Below are positions 1 through 8,646 of a stretch of DNA of 64,000 bases, in pieces. The stretch is from Tropicimonas sp. IMCC6043 (GTDB lineage Bacteria > Pseudomonadota > Alphaproteobacteria > Rhodobacterales > Rhodobacteraceae), in NCBI RefSeq assembly GCF_004146235.1, contig NZ_SELO01000006.1, forward strand, positions 124,001-188,000. Direction: 5' to 3'. The notes beneath the pieces were generated by a model. That model saw only the letters and a program-made list of their open reading frames with translations, was not told where the DNA came from and did not search any database. A program made the position numbers and the translations under genes. Within the stretch, counting starts at the first letter, position 1. Every line of letters starts with the position of its first letter.

Positions 1-637
1 TGATCGAATAGCCGACGATGGTCAGCAGCGCGGCGATGATCGTCAGGTCGAAGCGGATCTGAAGCAGGCAGAAGATGCCGATCGTCAGGGTCACGTCATG
101 GATGAGGGCCGCCACCGCGCCGATCGAGAACTGCCACTCGAAGCGGAGCCAGATGTAGAAGAGCACCGCCGCGATGGCGAGCACTACCGCCTCTATGGCG
201 GTCCGGATCAGCTCGCCGGAGACCTTCGGGCCGACGCTTTCGACCGAGGGAAAGGTGATTGCCGGGTCGATCGCCTTAAGGGCGGATTCGAGCGCCGAAA
301 TCGTCTCCTCGGTGATCGCCTCGTGGCCTTCCTGCTGCTGGATGCGGATCTGTGCCACGTGCTGGTCGGCGTCGAACGACGCGTCGAACACCTCGGTGAT
401 CGAGACGTCGCCGAGATCGAGCGGCGCGATCGCCTGCCGGTAGGCGCCGACATCGACAGCCTGGGTCGACTCGGTCCGGATCGTCGTGCCGCCGAGAAAG
501 TCGATGCCGAAATTGAGCCCGACGGCGAAGAACAGCACCACCGAGGCGACCATCGCCAGCGCCGAGGCGCCGAAGGTGAGGTGCCAGCGCTTGAAGAAAT
601 CCCAGTTGGTTTCGCTGGGGACGAGTTTCAGTCGCAT
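1..637 (-). CDS. secF: SecF, protein translocase subunit (C-terminus beyond window)
   Basis: SecF works with SecD in the inner membrane as a proton-driven accessory of the SecYEG channel. It helps pull exported proteins into the periplasm. The visible 212 residues start with a short cytoplasmic head and a first membrane segment (about residues 22-42). Then comes the family motif GIDFLGGT at 44-51, a periplasmic domain, and further membrane helices containing the conserved FEWQFSIGAV and HDV segments. The start ATG at 637-635 lies one base after the secD stop, so the two genes are translationally coupled in a yajC-secD-secF operon. The 3' end is cut by the window edge, so only about two thirds of the usual protein can be seen. 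Confidence 0.96.
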   Translation of the reverse strand, partial: MRLKLVPSETNWDFFKRWHLTFGASALAMVASVVLFFAVGLNFGIDFLGGTTIRTESTQAVDVGAYRQAIAPLDLGDVSITEVFDASFDADQHVAQIRIQQQEGHEAITEETISALESALKAIDPAITFPSVESVGPKVSGELIRTAIEAVVLAIAAVLFYIWLRFEWQFSIGAVAALIHDVTLTIGIFCLLQIRFDLTIIAALLTIVGYSI

Positions 638-638
638 C

Positions 639-2300
639 TCAGACCTCGATGGTTTTCGGGCGCCGGCGCTCGAACCAGCTCACGATCAGGAGCCGCGTGA
701 TGTAGATCGCGCAGAAGACCGAGGTGAGGATGCCGAGGCCGAGGGTGACGGCGAATCCGCGGACGGGACCCGAGCCGAGCGCGAACAGGATCGCGGCGGT
801 GATGAAGGTGGTGATGTTGGCGTCGAGGATCGCCGAGAGCGCCTTCTCGTAGCCGAGCTCGATCGCCCGCGACGGACCGCGGGCGGTCTTGAGCTCCTCG
901 CGGATGCGCTCGAAGACCAGCACGTTGGCGTCGACGGCCATACCGATGGTGAGCACGATGCCGGCGATGCCGGGCAGGGTCAGCGTGGCGCCGATGATCG
1001 ACAGGAGGCCGAAGATCAGCCCAACGTTGATGATCAGCGCGATATTGGCGAAGAGGCCGAAGAGCCCGTAGGAGAGCGCCATGAAGACCAGCACCGCGAC
1101 GAAGGCGACGAGGGTGGCGACGCGCCCGGCCTCGATGCTGTCCTGGCCGAGTTCCGGCCCGATGGTCCGTTCCTGAAGGAAGGTCATCTCGGCGGGCAGC
1201 GCGCCGGCGCGCAGCAGCACGGCAAGCTGTGTCGATTCCTCGATGGTGAAATTGCCGGTGATGATGCCCGAGCCGCCGGCGATGTGGTCCTGGATCGTCG
1301 GCGCCGAGATCACCTCGTTGTCGAGCACGATGGCGAAGGGCGAGCCGATATTCTCGGCGGTATAGTCGCCGAACTTGCGCGCGCCGGTTGGGTCGAAGCG
1401 GAAACTCACCGCCGGCCGGCCGTTCTGGTCGAAGCTCGGCTGGGCGTCGGTCAGGTCCTCGCCGGAGACGACGTAGTCCGACTCGAGAATGTAGTAGGTG
1501 CCCGCCTCGTTCATCGACGGGGCGATGAAGTTGCGCGGGCCGGGCTCGGCCGTGGCATCGGACGTGCGAGACACGACGCCGTGGAAGGTGAGCTTCGCGG
1601 TCTGGCCGATCAGGTCCTTGAGCTCCTGCGCCGAGCCGAGGCCGGGCACCTGGATGATGATCCGCGTCTCGCCCTGGCGCTGGATCGAGGGCTCGCGGGT
1701 GCCCGCCTCGTCGACCCGGCGGCGGACGATCTCAAGCGACTGGCGCAGGGTGCGGTCGTCGGTTGCGGTCTTTTCCGCGTCCGAAAGGGAGACGATGAGG
1801 ACGTCCCCCTGCCCCCGGACCTCGATGTCGTTCGACCCCGCGCCGGCGATGCTCACGATCGGGCGGGAGATCTCGCGGACCGCCGCGATCGCCTCGGCCA
1901 TCGCCTCGGGATTGGCAATGCGCACATGCAGCTCGTCGGCCGGGCCATCGACGCGGCGGATCGAGCCCACCGTGTCGCGCTTCTCGCGCAGCACGTCGCG
2001 GACCTCCGGCCAGTAGCCGTTCATCCGGTCTGCATAGACATCCGCGACCTGGACGTCAGCGAGCAGATAGGCGCCGCCGCGCAGGTCGAGACCGAGATTG
2101 ACGAGACCAGACGGCATCCAGGAGGGCCAGCCGGCGGCGGCTGCCGCGAGCTCCGGCGTCTCGCCTGCAGCGTCGATCTGCTTGATCGCGTCGTTGTGGC
2201 TCTCGACCCGGCCGTAGAAGAGGTTCGGAACCGCCATGAATAGGATGAGGGCGGTGAACCCCCAGATCACGACGCGTTTCCAGGTGGAAATCTGAAGCAT
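639..2300 (-). CDS. secD: SecD, protein translocase subunit
   Basis: SecD is the larger half of the SecDF export motor. At 553 residues it is slightly shorter than the enteric protein but normal for alphaproteobacteria. An N-terminal membrane helix spans about residues 9-26. The signature LGLDLRGG follows at 69-76, then the large periplasmic P1 domain. The C-terminal block of five membrane helices carries the characteristic MAVDANVLVFERIREE stretch. It lies 32 bp downstream of yajC and one base upstream of secF, the usual yajC-secD-secF order. The ATG at 2300 is chosen because it begins directly before the first hydrophobic helix. Confidence 0.98.
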   Translation of the reverse strand: MLQISTWKRVVIWGFTALILFMAVPNLFYGRVESHNDAIKQIDAAGETPELAAAAAGWPSWMPSGLVNLGLDLRGGAYLLADVQVADVYADRMNGYWPEVRDVLREKRDTVGSIRRVDGPADELHVRIANPEAMAEAIAAVREISRPIVSIAGAGSNDIEVRGQGDVLIVSLSDAEKTATDDRTLRQSLEIVRRRVDEAGTREPSIQRQGETRIIIQVPGLGSAQELKDLIGQTAKLTFHGVVSRTSDATAEPGPRNFIAPSMNEAGTYYILESDYVVSGEDLTDAQPSFDQNGRPAVSFRFDPTGARKFGDYTAENIGSPFAIVLDNEVISAPTIQDHIAGGSGIITGNFTIEESTQLAVLLRAGALPAEMTFLQERTIGPELGQDSIEAGRVATLVAFVAVLVFMALSYGLFGLFANIALIINVGLIFGLLSIIGATLTLPGIAGIVLTIGMAVDANVLVFERIREELKTARGPSRAIELGYEKALSAILDANITTFITAAILFALGSGPVRGFAVTLGLGILTSVFCAIYITRLLIVSWFERRRPKTIEV

Positions 2301-2332
2301 GTGAGGGAAGACCCTTCAGCGTGAAGCGGGCC

Positions 2333-2662
2333 TCAGCCCTCGGAGGCGGGCTCGGTCTTGCTCAGCACCTGGGCGACGGTGTTGCGCACGATGCGCACCT
2401 TGGTGCCGTCGGCGATCTCGACTTCCAGTTCGCCATCGTCCTTGACCTTCGAGACCTTGGCGATGATGCCACCCTGGGTCACGATCTGGTCGCCCCGGCG
2501 CAGTTCGGAGACCATCTTCTGGTGCTCCTTCACCTTTTTCTGCTGCGGACGGATCAGCAGCAGATACATGATCGCGAAGATCAGGATCAGCGGCAGGAAC
2601 TGCATGATGGCGCCACCAGCGCCGCCTCCGGCGGCCTGTGCGTAGGCAGGCGTTGCGAACAT
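2333..2662 (-). CDS. yajC: YajC, Sec translocase accessory subunit
   Basis: YajC is a small inner-membrane protein that associates with SecDF and YidC. The 109-residue product has a short periplasmic N-terminus rich in Ala and Gly. A single membrane helix at about residues 20-37 contains the family hallmark LLIRPQQKK just after it. The cytoplasmic domain includes the conserved GDQIVTQGGIIAKV segment. The reading frame stays open upstream, but the ATG at 2662 gives the normal family length. It heads the secDF operon; the promoter should lie in the roughly 260 bp between it and the divergent DUF1638 gene. Confidence 0.95.
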   Translation of the reverse strand: MFATPAYAQAAGGGAGGAIMQFLPLILIFAIMYLLLIRPQQKKVKEHQKMVSELRRGDQIVTQGGIIAKVSKVKDDGELEVEIADGTKVRIVRNTVAQVLSKTEPASEG

Positions 2663-2921
2663 GGAAAGATACCCCTCGAGTCGGATGCAGGCCCGTGCGG
2701 GCCCTCGGAATTGCGCGGAACCTATGTGCGCGGGCCGGCAATGACAAGGAGAGACCGGGCGGGATCGGCGCATCGTGCCGCGCCGCGCCCCGGGACGGCC
2801 GGTGAGTGCAGCCGGAAGGCGCCGGTCTTCACCTGGCCAACTCGGGGACAGCGCTCCTGCGGCACGGTGCGCCGTGGCACCGCCCCTTGAGCCGGACCGC
2901 GCCGACCGGCATCCTCGCCCG

Positions 2922-3566
2922 GTGACACCCGACGATTCGACACTCACCCATCAGGGCATGACGCTTGCCACGCGGCAGGCCGGCCGCGTGCTCGTCATCG
3001 GGTGCGGCGCCATCGCGCGCGAGATCCTCGCGCTGCGGCATGCGAATGGCTGGGACCATCTCGACCTCACCTGCCTGCCTGCGATCTACCACAACCACCC
3101 CGAGAAGATCGCCCCGGCGGTCGCGGCGCTGATCGAGGCGAAGCGCGCCGAGTATGGCACGATCTTCGTCGCCTATGCCGATTGCGGCACCGGCGGGCAG
3201 CTTGCGGAGACCTGCGCGCGCCATGGCGTGGAGATGATCGCCGGCCCGCATTGCTATTCCTTCTTCGAGGGCAATGACGCCTTTGCCGCCCGCACCGGCG
3301 ACGAGATCGACTGCTTCTATCTCACCGATTTTCTCGCACGGCAGTTCGACGCTTTCGTCTGGCGGCCGCTCGGCCTCGACCGTTACCCCGAACTGCGCGA
3401 CACCTATTTCAAGCATTACCGCCGGCTGGTCTATCTCGCGCAGACAGACGACCCGGCGCTCGACGCGACGGCGCGGGCCTGTGCCGACCGGCTGGGGCTC
3501 GCCTATGAGCGCCGGCTGACCGGCTATGGCGATCTCGAACCGGCGCTGGCCGGAGTGGCCGGATGA
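2922..3566 (+). CDS. DUF1638 domain-containing protein
   Basis: This conserved protein of about 214 residues belongs to the DUF1638 family, whose function is not established. Recognisable features are the N-terminal VLVIGCGAIAREILAL segment, the TCLPAIYHNHPEKI segment, an AYADCGTGG motif and a GPHCYSFFEG motif. The conserved Cys and His residues in these motifs hint at a metal or corrinoid-type site, but that is inference. The GTG at 2922 is chosen because the following PDDSTLTHQG segment looks coded; an ATG at 2958 is the alternative, and neither has a strong ribosome site. It is divergent from yajC. Confidence 0.75.
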   Translation: MTPDDSTLTHQGMTLATRQAGRVLVIGCGAIAREILALRHANGWDHLDLTCLPAIYHNHPEKIAPAVAALIEAKRAEYGTIFVAYADCGTGGQLAETCARHGVEMIAGPHCYSFFEGNDAFAARTGDEIDCFYLTDFLARQFDAFVWRPLGLDRYPELRDTYFKHYRRLVYLAQTDDPALDATARACADRLGLAYERRLTGYGDLEPALAGVAG

Positions 3567-3629
3567 ACCGGACCGGCGCAGAAATCCTGTCGTTATCATA
3601 CTGAAAAGAAAATATTTTCGAGGTCCGCC

Positions 3630-4232
3630 ATGCATCTGCCCCTGACGATCGCTCTCGCTCTCCTGACGGCCTCTGCCGCTGCGGCCCAGGAGGGACCCTC
3701 CTTTGACTGCACGAAGGCCGGAAGCTCCACCGAGACACTCATTTGTTCCGATGACGGCCTGGCCGCGCTGGACCGGCGCGTCGCCGGGCGCTATGCCGCC
3801 GCGCGAGCGGCGGCGGGCGACGGGGCAGCGGCGGACGAGTTGCGCGCCGTCCAGCGTGGCTGGATCAAGGGCCGCGACGCCTGCTGGCAGGCCACGGACC
3901 TGCGCGACTGCGTGGAGGCTTCCTATCTCCGCCGCGAGGCGGAGCTCGTGACGCAATGGATGCTCGAGGCGCCGACCGGCACGGCCGTCTGGACCTGCGG
4001 CGACACCCCACCCGAGAAGGTGGTGACGGTGTTCTTCGACACCACGCTGCCGAGCCTGCGCTTCGAAAGCGGCGAGTCCGTCGACAGCGGAACGCTGGTG
4101 CGCACGGCGTCGGGCGCGAAATACGAGGGCAGCTTCGGCCGCTCGATCTGGATGAAGGGCGACACGGCGCGCTATCGCGGCCCTGATCCGGACGGGACCG
4201 AAGTGACCTGCGTTCTCGCGTCCGAAGAGTAA
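3630..4232 (+). CDS. Secreted LprI-like/MliC-like lysozyme-inhibitor-type protein
   Basis: The 200-residue product has a cleavable signal peptide (residues 1-19, ending ASAAAAQ). Residues about 26-107 form an LprI-type domain (DUF1311) with the pattern FDCTKAGSSTETLIC and paired cysteines later (ACWQ, LRDC). The C-terminal part (about 115-200) resembles MliC, the C-type lysozyme inhibitor fold, with WTCGDTPP near its start and TCVLA at its end. Proteins of both groups are linked to lysozyme inhibition, so a periplasmic role against lysozyme is plausible, not shown. An AT-rich stretch at about 3585-3620 probably holds its own promoter. Confidence 0.7.
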   Translation: MHLPLTIALALLTASAAAAQEGPSFDCTKAGSSTETLICSDDGLAALDRRVAGRYAAARAAAGDGAAADELRAVQRGWIKGRDACWQATDLRDCVEASYLRREAELVTQWMLEAPTGTAVWTCGDTPPEKVVTVFFDTTLPSLRFESGESVDSGTLVRTASGAKYEGSFGRSIWMKGDTARYRGPDPDGTEVTCVLASEE

Positions 4233-4415
4233 CGGCCCGTCTACCGGCGAGCGGCCCGCGGGCGCGTGACCGGGCGGCGCAGCCTGGCCAATGGCGACGC
4301 GCCTTCCCGGTTTGGCGCGATTCCCTGAAAAGTGACGCAACTCCGCCACTTTCCCGCCTCGGTTGTCTGCGAAGACAAGGAATTGCCTCCTTCAACACAA
4401 GTCGAGGTCACAGAA

Positions 4416-4805
4416 ATGAACAGGTTTCAGATGTTCCGGAGAGACGAGACCGGGTCTCTCTCCATCGAATTCGTTATGTGGTTGCCTGTCTTTGCTTTCC
4501 TGCTTGTTCTTGCAGGCGATGCCACGATGGCATTCATGAACCAGAGCCGGATGTGGCAGGTGTCCCGCGAGACGGCGCGAATCGTGTCCCGTTACGGCAT
4601 GGACGAGCTCACGGCCGAAGCCTATGCCGCGAAACTCGCCACCATGCAGGCGACCGTCCCCACGGTCGACGTTTCCTTCGCGTCGGCCAAGGTCCAGGTC
4701 GAGATGACCATGCCGCTTGCCGCAATGGCGCCGTTCGGCCTGCTCGACTTTGCCATGTCCAATGACATCACCGTCACGGTCACCCATGCCATGGAGCCAA
4801 TCTGA
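4416..4805 (+). CDS. TadE-like pilus-assembly pseudopilin
   Basis: A 129-residue protein of the TadE family. A short basic leader (MNRFQMFRRDE) precedes TGSLSIEFVMWLPVFAFLL, which has the Glu at about position 17 and the hydrophobic helix typical of TadE pseudopilins. The rest is a small extracytoplasmic domain. The ATG at 4416 has a GAGGT ribosome site 8 bp upstream. Its stop overlaps the start of the next gene by one base (TGATG), so the pair is co-translated. No other tad genes (prepilin peptidase, secretin, ATPase) are in the window. Its role in Flp/Tad pili is inferred from family only. Confidence 0.72.
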   Translation: MNRFQMFRRDETGSLSIEFVMWLPVFAFLLVLAGDATMAFMNQSRMWQVSRETARIVSRYGMDELTAEAYAAKLATMQATVPTVDVSFASAKVQVEMTMPLAAMAPFGLLDFAMSNDITVTVTHAMEPI

Positions 4806-6277
4806 TGCACCGCTTCGGCCTTCTGCTTCGGCGCTTCCTCCGCAGCGAGTTCGGCGGCGGAACCATTTTCTCGATCTACGCTCTCGTGACCTTCATCGCC
4901 CTTCTGGGGATCATGCTCGACCCCACCAATGCATGGCTGAACCGGACACGGATCACCGCCACGAGCGACATCGGCGCCCATGCGGGCGCGGTCGCCCTTG
5001 CCAAGGGAGGCGGCCTGCCGGAGGTGAAGCTCGCAGTCCAGGAGGCAGTCGAGGACAATCTGCCCAGAGGCATCTTCGGCAAGGTTCTCGACACCAGCAC
5101 CGACGTTGCGCTTGCCCATTACGACCCCTACTCACGGAAATTCGACAATAACAGCGCAGTCGATCCCAACGCTGTCGTGGTCTGGCTCGAACGATCGCGC
5201 GATCGCCAGAACCCGATGTATACCTTCCTGCTCAAGTTTGCCGGGCTCGGCGCTTTCGAGACCGAAGCGCTCAGCGTCGCGGTCTTCGACATCAACGCCA
5301 AGTGCAAGCCGACCGAGGGCATCTACGCCAGGGGCAAGGTCACGCTGACGACCCAGGCGAGGATCGGAGAGGGCTATTGCCTCCACTCCGAGTCCTATGT
5401 CTGGCTGCCGCAGCAGAACGAGTTCGAACAGAACACCTGGGTCTCGATGCCCAACCTCGCTCTTTGCGAAGACAAATGTGTTGAATCGGCGAACCCGGGC
5501 ATCAACCCGATCGAAAGCCACCAGATCCTGCCTGACCTTCGCCAGTGGGTCCTCGACACCTATGCCGATTTCAACAGCGCGAGCTCGGCCGCGAAGACCG
5601 AGTTCTTCAAGGATGTGGCCCTGGGAGATGTGCAAGAGTTGAGAGATGACGGGATCATCGGCCCGACCGAAACCGCTCCTCCCGTCGGCACCGTGATCAA
5701 CCTCACCCCGGACCAGTTCCACGGCCTGGAGCGCCTGCCCAATGGCCTGGTCTACAACGTGCAGTGCTCGCCCGGCGGCAACGGCGAGAAGACCCGGCTG
5801 ACATTCAACGGCACGACCGCGCAGATGGAGAAGGTCGCCCTGGTCACCAATTGCAGCCTCGACTTCCAGGACGGCTCGCGGCTGATCGGGTCGGTCATCG
5901 TGACGACGCGGGAGCTTGCCACCGCGACGGTGACATCCGGCTCTTCTGTGACCGTGGCCGACCCCTCTCTGTCCTGCGGCGCAGGCGAGCGGACCTGGGT
6001 CATGGCGCTCTCCGACGTCAACGTACCGGCCGAATTCGTGATGTCGAACCTGACGATGGTCGTCGATGGCAATGTGGACATCGCGTCGGCCACCTCGGCC
6101 TCGGCGACCTCAATGGGCCTGTCGATCTGGGCGACCGGCCGGGTGTCGATCGCCTCGCAGCACGGATTTTCGACCTGCCCGAACCAGGACGACTACCTCA
6201 CTCCCGTCGCAAAGTTGCTGCGCCTCGTCGACCCCGAGTCGAGCGAAGTGACCAAGGTCGTGTCCATGGGCGGTTGA
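4805..6277 (+). CDS. TadG-like pilus-assembly protein
   Basis: This 490-residue protein has an N-terminal basic leader and one membrane helix (about residues 18-37) preceded by EFGGGTIFSIYALV, the arrangement found in TadG-family proteins. It is followed by a long periplasmic domain. The N-terminal segment WLNRTRITATSDIGAHAGAV matches the TadG pattern of a helix lined with small residues that sort daughter proteins. A cysteine-containing central region follows. I see no von Willebrand A domain, which many TadG proteins carry. It is co-translated with the tadE-like gene and followed by a strong hairpin terminator, so the pair forms its own two-gene operon away from any tad cluster. Confidence 0.65.
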   Translation: MHRFGLLLRRFLRSEFGGGTIFSIYALVTFIALLGIMLDPTNAWLNRTRITATSDIGAHAGAVALAKGGGLPEVKLAVQEAVEDNLPRGIFGKVLDTSTDVALAHYDPYSRKFDNNSAVDPNAVVVWLERSRDRQNPMYTFLLKFAGLGAFETEALSVAVFDINAKCKPTEGIYARGKVTLTTQARIGEGYCLHSESYVWLPQQNEFEQNTWVSMPNLALCEDKCVESANPGINPIESHQILPDLRQWVLDTYADFNSASSAAKTEFFKDVALGDVQELRDDGIIGPTETAPPVGTVINLTPDQFHGLERLPNGLVYNVQCSPGGNGEKTRLTFNGTTAQMEKVALVTNCSLDFQDGSRLIGSVIVTTRELATATVTSGSSVTVADPSLSCGAGERTWVMALSDVNVPAEFVMSNLTMVVDGNVDIASATSASATSMGLSIWATGRVSIASQHGFSTCPNQDDYLTPVAKLLRLVDPESSEVTKVVSMGG

Positions 6278-6290
6278 GACGCCCTGGCGT

Positions 6291-6322
6291 CGGCGCCGGG
6301 GTATGGACCGACCCCGGCGCCG
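6291..6322 (+). terminator. Hairpin terminator between convergent tadG-like gene and sufE
   Basis: A perfect 12-bp inverted repeat, CGGCGCCGGGGT (6291-6302) and ACCCCGGCGCCG (6311-6322), encloses an 8-base loop. On the plus strand it is followed by a weak T-rich run (GCTTTCTC). It sits 13 bp after the tadG-like stop and 12 bp before the sufE stop, so it probably serves the convergent pair. Confidence 0.7.
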
Positions 6323-6334
6323 GCACCTGCTTTC

Positions 6335-6760
6335 TCAGCCTATAGCCTTTTCCGACAGGAGCCGGACCCGTTCCACCATCGCCCGGAGCCCGTTGGAGCG
6401 CTGAGAGGACAGATGTTCGTCGAGCCCCAGCCGCGCGAGTTCGGCCGGGGCATCGACCTTCAGGACATCGGCCACCGACAATCCCGAATAGAGCGCCCTC
6501 AGGATCGCGATTAACCCGCGGACGATCATCGCGTCGCTGTCGCCGCGGAAGGTGAAGAGCGCGTCGGCCCCCTGCCCGTCGATCTCCGGCACCAGCCAGA
6601 CCTGGCTGGCGCAGCCCTCGACCCGGGTCGCCGGAACCCGCAGCGACTCCTCCAGCGGCTGCATCGCCTTGCCGAGGTCGATCACATGCCGGTAGCGCTC
6701 CTCCCAGTCGTCCAGGAAGTCGAAGGTTTCGACGATTTCCTCGAAGGCATCCTGCGCCAT
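6335..6760 (-). CDS. sufE: SufE family sulfur acceptor
   Basis: SufE accepts persulfide sulfur from the cysteine desulfurase SufS and passes it on for iron-sulfur cluster building. The 141-residue protein has the standard length. The active-site cysteine is Cys50, in VEGCASQVW, close to its position in the enteric enzyme. The conserved MIVRGLIAILRALYSG segment also matches. The ATG at 6760 gives the family N-terminus; the frame continues upstream without conserved sequence. No other suf genes are nearby, which is common for a free-standing sufE. Confidence 0.9.
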   Translation of the reverse strand: MAQDAFEEIVETFDFLDDWEERYRHVIDLGKAMQPLEESLRVPATRVEGCASQVWLVPEIDGQGADALFTFRGDSDAMIVRGLIAILRALYSGLSVADVLKVDAPAELARLGLDEHLSSQRSNGLRAMVERVRLLSEKAIG

Positions 6761-6906
6761 GGCGGTCACTCCCTTGCTGGCCCCTCGTTCTAGGGCGGGG
6801 CCGGCCATTCGTCCAGCCTGCTCCCGGCCGGCCCCGCGCAGGCTTTTCAAGCCTCTTGCTTTTCGCTAAGCCGTAGGCCGAGACAGCGGGTTGGCGAGGA
6901 CAAACC

Positions 6907-7386
6907 ATGAAAACACAAATCGTTGCCATCAGCCTGGCGGTCCTGGTCCTGGCCGGCTGCTCGTCCCGCTACAATCCGGTCAACTGGAGTTGGTTCGGCG
7001 GCAGCCGCTCGGAGGCGAGCCTGGCGCCGCGCGGCGGCTTCCCGTCCGATGTCGACCCGCGCCCGCTGGTGAGCCAGGTCGTCTCGATGCAGGTCGACCG
7101 GGTGCCCGAGGGTGCGGTGGTGACCGCTGTGGGGCTGCCGCCCACGCAGGGCTGGTGGGCCGCCGGCCTGGTCTCGCGCTACGAGTCGGAGGCGGGAAGG
7201 ATCGCCGCGAAGGACGGGGTGATCGAGCTGGAATTCCGCATCCTGCCCCCCGCCAAGCCGCAGAATGTCATCAACGAGGCGTCGCGCGAGGTCAGTGCGG
7301 GCATCTACCTGTCCAACCAGACGCTGGCCGGGGTGCGCCGGATCACCGTCATCGGCCAGAACAACCAGCGGACATCGAACCGCTGA
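6907..7386 (+). CDS. Putative lipoprotein of unknown function
   Basis: A 159-residue protein with a clear lipoprotein signal: MKTQIVAISLAVLVLAGC, with the lipobox LAGC and lipidated Cys18. The mature part begins SSRYNPVNWSWFGGSRS and contains an Arg-Val-rich domain with no family I recognise. It is conserved-looking, with balanced codon use, and starts 57 bp after an open stretch upstream of sufE. It converges with rnd, leaving only 19 bp between the two stops. It is probably anchored in the outer or inner membrane facing the periplasm. Its function cannot be assigned. Confidence 0.75.
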   Translation: MKTQIVAISLAVLVLAGCSSRYNPVNWSWFGGSRSEASLAPRGGFPSDVDPRPLVSQVVSMQVDRVPEGAVVTAVGLPPTQGWWAAGLVSRYESEAGRIAAKDGVIELEFRILPPAKPQNVINEASREVSAGIYLSNQTLAGVRRITVIGQNNQRTSNR

Positions 7387-7405
7387 GCCGACGGGTTTCC
7401 GGGCC

Positions 7406-8563
7406 TCAGAGCTCGATCACCCGCACGCTCGATCCCTGTGCCGCCAGCGCCACCTTGCCCTCGCAGAGCCGCAGCGCGTCCGCCCCGAAGACTTCCTGAC
7501 GCCAGCCCTTCAGCGCCGGCACGTCTCGACGCCCCGCAGCGATCATGTCGAGATCGGCCGAGGTCGCGATCAGCTTCTGCGCCACCGAGGACGTCTCGGA
7601 CTTGGCCTTCAGAAGCACCCGCAACAAATCCGCCAGTGCCGGGTTCACCTGCATGGCGTCGCGCGACATGTCGGGCTCCGGGAAATCGGCCGGATCGGTC
7701 TCCAACCCGGCTTCGATCGCCGCCAGGATGCCATCGGCAACCGGCCCCTTGCGCGCCTCGCGCAGCAAGAGCCGCGACTTGCCGAGATCCTGGACGCTCT
7801 TCGGCTTGGTCGAGGCGAGTTCGAGCATCGCGTCGTCCTTGAACACCCGGTTGCGCGGGATATTGCGCTCCTGCGCATGGACCTCGCGGAACCGCGCCAG
7901 TTCCCGCACGATGGCGAGGAAGCGGCCAGAGTTGGTGCGCGTCTTGACCCGACGCCAGGCCTCGTCGGGCGAAACGATGTAAGTCTCCGGGTGGGTCAGG
8001 ACCGACAGCTCCTCGGCCAGCCAGTGGGTTCTGCCGGTCTTTTCGAGCTCCGCCGCAAGATATTCGTAGATCACCCGAAGATGGGTGACATCGGCCAGCG
8101 CATAGCTCTTCTGAGCGTCAGAGAGCGGCCGGCGCGACCAGTCGGTGAAGCGCGAGGTCTTGTCGACCGTGCCGCGCGCGATCTTGCGCACCAGTGTCTC
8201 GTATCCGACCTGCTCGCCGAAGCCGCAGACCATCGCCGCGACCTGGGTGTCGAAGAGCGGCTCGGGGAAGACGCCGGCATCATGGAAGAAGATCTCCAGA
8301 TCCTGCCGGGCGGCGTGGAAGACCTTGACCACGGAGGTATCGCGGAAGAGCGCATAGAGCGGTTCCAGTGACAGCGCCTCGCCCGCCTCGATCGGGTCGA
8401 TCAGCACCGCCTCGCCGTCGCCCGGCAGCGCGGCCTGGATCAGGCAGAGCTTGCTGTAATAGGTCCGCTCGCGGAGAAACTCGGTGTCCAGCGTCACGTA
8501 GGATCCGGCCATCGCCGCCTCGCAGAAGGCCGCGAGATCCTCGGTCGTCGTCAATGTCCGCAT
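7406..8563 (-). CDS. rnd: Ribonuclease D
   Basis: RNase D is a 3'-5' exoribonuclease that trims tRNA and other stable RNA precursors. The 385-residue product has the DEDD exonuclease domain in its N-terminal half. LDTEFLRE at about 25-32 supplies the first Asp and Glu, VFHAARQDLEIF the second motif, and KSYALADVTHLRVIYEYL the third motif with its Tyr and Asp. The C-terminal half contains the HRDC-type helical domain (from about residue 200). The ATG at 8563 is chosen because it immediately precedes the conserved domain. It is alone, in the gap between the lipoprotein gene and purN. Confidence 0.95.
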   Translation of the reverse strand: MRTLTTTEDLAAFCEAAMAGSYVTLDTEFLRERTYYSKLCLIQAALPGDGEAVLIDPIEAGEALSLEPLYALFRDTSVVKVFHAARQDLEIFFHDAGVFPEPLFDTQVAAMVCGFGEQVGYETLVRKIARGTVDKTSRFTDWSRRPLSDAQKSYALADVTHLRVIYEYLAAELEKTGRTHWLAEELSVLTHPETYIVSPDEAWRRVKTRTNSGRFLAIVRELARFREVHAQERNIPRNRVFKDDAMLELASTKPKSVQDLGKSRLLLREARKGPVADGILAAIEAGLETDPADFPEPDMSRDAMQVNPALADLLRVLLKAKSETSSVAQKLIATSADLDMIAAGRRDVPALKGWRQEVFGADALRLCEGKVALAAQGSSVRVIEL

Positions 8564-8646
8564 GCAATCGTCTCTTGTTCTGCTTGGCCCGGATGGCCTG
8601 ACTGCCCGTTCCGGTCTCATAGCCGCTTCGAGCGCGGTTTGAAAGC

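Noticed and set aside
486-2243. Long open frame on the plus strand opposite secD
   Set aside because: The opposite strand carries a full-length SecD with all motifs. In GC-rich DNA the antisense frame stays open because stop codons are rare; the product is Arg/Asp/Gly-rich with no domain.
2829-4349. 506-residue open frame on the minus strand over the DUF1638 and LprI/MliC-like genes
   Set aside because: Both plus-strand genes show family motifs and a signal peptide; the minus frame does not.
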